Of a DNA stretch of 35,290 nucleotides, positions 33,556-35,290 are shown piece after piece (positions within the stretch are counted from its first letter, which is position 1; each line of letters opens with the position of its first letter). The translations under genes were made by a program, and so were the position numbers. Under the pieces are notes generated by a model, which was not told where the DNA came from, made no database searches, and saw only the letters and a program-made list of their open reading frames with translations. Location of the stretch: assembly GCA_002067065.1 (NCBI GenBank), contig MVPY01000039.1, positions 5,001-40,290 on the forward strand, in the 5' to 3' direction. The DNA is from Methanobacterium sp. PtaB.Bin024 (GTDB lineage: Archaea; Methanobacteriota; Methanobacteria; Methanobacteriales; Methanobacteriaceae).

Positions 33556-34148
33556 AAGCCGCGGTGCTATACAGTGGAGGTAAAGACAGCTCACTGGTAG
33601 CTGTAATGCTCCAACGATTAGGATATAAAGTGGAACTGGTAACCGCCAATTTCGGTGTTTTCCCTTCATGGAAGTCCGCATCCAAATCTGCATCTTGTTT
33701 AGGATTTAAACATCATGTCCTGAGCCTAGATCACACCATAATGGAAGAAGCAGTTGACATAATATTAAACGATGAGTTTCCCAACCATGGAATTAACCAA
33801 CTGCACAGAGAAGTCCTTAAACTGGCAGCAGAAAAATATCCGGTGTTGGCTGATGGCACTAGAAGAGATGATAGGGTGCCCAAATTAAATTTAAATGAGA
33901 TTCAAAGCCTTGAAGATTCTAAAGGTGTTCAATACTTGAATCTGGCTGGATGGGGTCATAAAACCATAAATCAGCTGTCAGAGCAGCTCTTTAACCTTGT
34001 GAAAGAACCCACCAACATGGATAATAATTCCGACTATGAGATTGAAATACGATGTCTCATAAACCAGATGGAAGGTAAAGACACAGCGGATAAATTATTT
34101 CCCCCACACATACAATCAAGAGTAATAGGATGGAGAAAAGATGAGTAG
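33552..34148 (+). CDS. PP-loop superfamily ATPase in the ribosomal operon
   Basis: 198 residues. The PP-loop YSGGKDSS (7-14) shows an N-type ATP pyrophosphatase that adenylates a substrate before sulfur or nitrogen is added. Later LADGTRRDDRVPKL resembles the nucleotide-pocket segment of this group. The CxxC pair and Fe-S cysteines of TtcA/TtuA are absent, so it is not a standard tRNA thiolase. It starts within the PDCD5 stop (ATGA overlap) and its end overlaps rpl39e by 8 nt, so it is surely translated with ribosomal proteins. A modification of rRNA, tRNA or a ribosomal protein is an attractive inference; the true substrate is unknown. Confidence 0.85.
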
Positions 34149-34296
34149 AAATAAACCATTGGCCAAAAAGTTAAGATTGGCAAAGGCAGGCAAACAAAAC
34201 AGACGGGTGCCTCTATGGGTTATGATGAAAACCAATCGTAAAGTTAGAACCCACCCGAAAATGAGACACTGGAGAAGAAGCAAGATAAAAGCATAA
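34141..34296 (+). CDS. rpl39e: Large-subunit ribosomal protein eL39
   Basis: 51 residues, normal for this tiny, very basic protein. It contains SRNKPLAKKLRLAKAGKQNR, then RVPLWVMMKTNRKVRTHPK and ends RHWRRSKIKA; the tryptophan and arginine positions are conserved. It lines the exit tunnel. Its ATG is at 34141 inside the last codons of the PP-loop gene (8-nt overlap), with GGATGGAG upstream in that gene. rpl31e follows after 24 nt. Confidence 0.95.
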   Translation: MSRNKPLAKKLRLAKAGKQNRRVPLWVMMKTNRKVRTHPKMRHWRRSKIKA

Positions 34297-34320
34297 TTTT
34301 AATCTGAGGAGTGAATAGAG

Positions 34321-34566
34321 ATGGAAAGAGTTTATGTTATACCTCTCCGGGATGCTAAAAAGGTTCCAAGAACCAAAAGGTCACCGAAAGCAACCCGTGT
34401 TGTGAGGGAATTCATCCAGAAACACATGAAATCTGAGGATGTCAAACTGGATGCATCGGTTAATGAAACAATATGGGAAAGGGGAATTCAGAAAATACCC
34501 CCTAAGATCAAAGTTAAGGCAACCAAAGAAGATGATGGTTCCGTACTGGTCACCCTAGCCCAATAG
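34321..34566 (+). CDS. rpl31e: Large-subunit ribosomal protein eL31
   Basis: 81 residues, full archaeal length. ERVYVIPLRDAKKVPRTKR, RVVREFIQKHMKS and the NETIWERGIQKIPPKIKVKA region are conserved in eL31. It binds near the tunnel exit and helps dock targeting factors. A GAGGAG ribosome binding site precedes the ATG. It lies between rpl39e and aif6 in the typical archaeal order. Confidence 0.97.
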   Translation: MERVYVIPLRDAKKVPRTKRSPKATRVVREFIQKHMKSEDVKLDASVNETIWERGIQKIPPKIKVKATKEDDGSVLVTLAQ

Positions 34567-34571
34567 GTGAG

Positions 34572-35247
<676 letters not shown>

Positions 35248-35251
<4 letters not shown>

Positions 35252-35290
35252 AGACGAAGATATATAGAGTTCAAGGTAAATTCATCATGG
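35248..35290 (+). CDS. Large-subunit ribosomal protein eL18a (LX), 5' end only
   Basis: The first 14 codons (MKTKIYRVQGKFIM) lie before the window edge. Their sequence and the position directly after aIF6, with a 4-nt ATGA overlap, match archaeal eL18a/LX. Too little is seen for more detail. Confidence 0.8.

Overview
The window reads as part of a mesophilic methanogen chromosome of the order Methanobacteriales, most likely Methanobacterium or a close relative. Evidence is the archaeal information-processing set (MCM helicase, aIF2-beta, NMD3, aIF6, eS19, eL39, eL31, eL18a, RNase P component 4, PDCD5), the archaeal lipid enzyme DGGGP synthase, the oligosaccharyltransferase AglB, an M. jannaschii-type tyrosyl-tRNA synthetase, AT-rich spacers with TATA-like boxes, and GGTGA/GGAGG ribosome binding sites. 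I ran no database search; assignments rest on motifs and remembered family sequences.

Layout. 1-1.5 kb: 5' part of a MutS2-type ATPase running off the left edge. 1.7-11.8 kb: housekeeping and accessory genes in mixed orientation (TSUP permease, two-barrel U32 protein, small membrane protein, DGGGP synthase, membrane-anchored aKMT-like methyltransferase, double CDGSH protein, EamA transporter, DedA-like protein, AlkD-like protein, an acidic unknown). 12.1-14.3 kb: an accessory-looking interval between two nearly identical tRNA-Ala(CGC) genes, holding a drug-efflux-type MFS gene and a decayed DDE transposase fragment. 14.5-16.6 kb: a divergent thymidylate-kinase paralogue, a polyprenol-kinase-like membrane protein and a conventional thymidylate kinase.

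16.8-21.7 kb is one minus-strand block, in transcription order mcm, aIF2-beta, nmd3, tyrS and a 71-residue unknown: replication and translation genes together. 22-29.2 kb has a membrane-anchored coiled-coil unknown, rlmE, a small phosphoesterase, topA and aglB.

29.3-35.3 kb is a plus-strand run centred on ribosome biogenesis and translation: DRG GTPase, thi4, AK6/Fap7-type kinase, rnp4, yhbY, rps19e, PDCD5, a PP-loop ATPase, rpl39e, rpl31e, aif6 and the start of rpl18a. The downstream part is tightly packed with 4-38 nt overlaps.

Most of the window is ordinary core genome. I see no CRISPR array, integrase, intact insertion sequence, toxin-antitoxin pair or obvious new defence system. The best leads are the duplicated tRNA-Ala interval, an inverted repeat that could hide the rnp4 ribosome binding site, a membrane-anchored aKMT/FAM173-like methyltransferase, the divergent TMPK-like/polyprenol-kinase pair, the PP-loop protein inside the ribosomal operon, and direct repeats placed like operators upstream of several genes.
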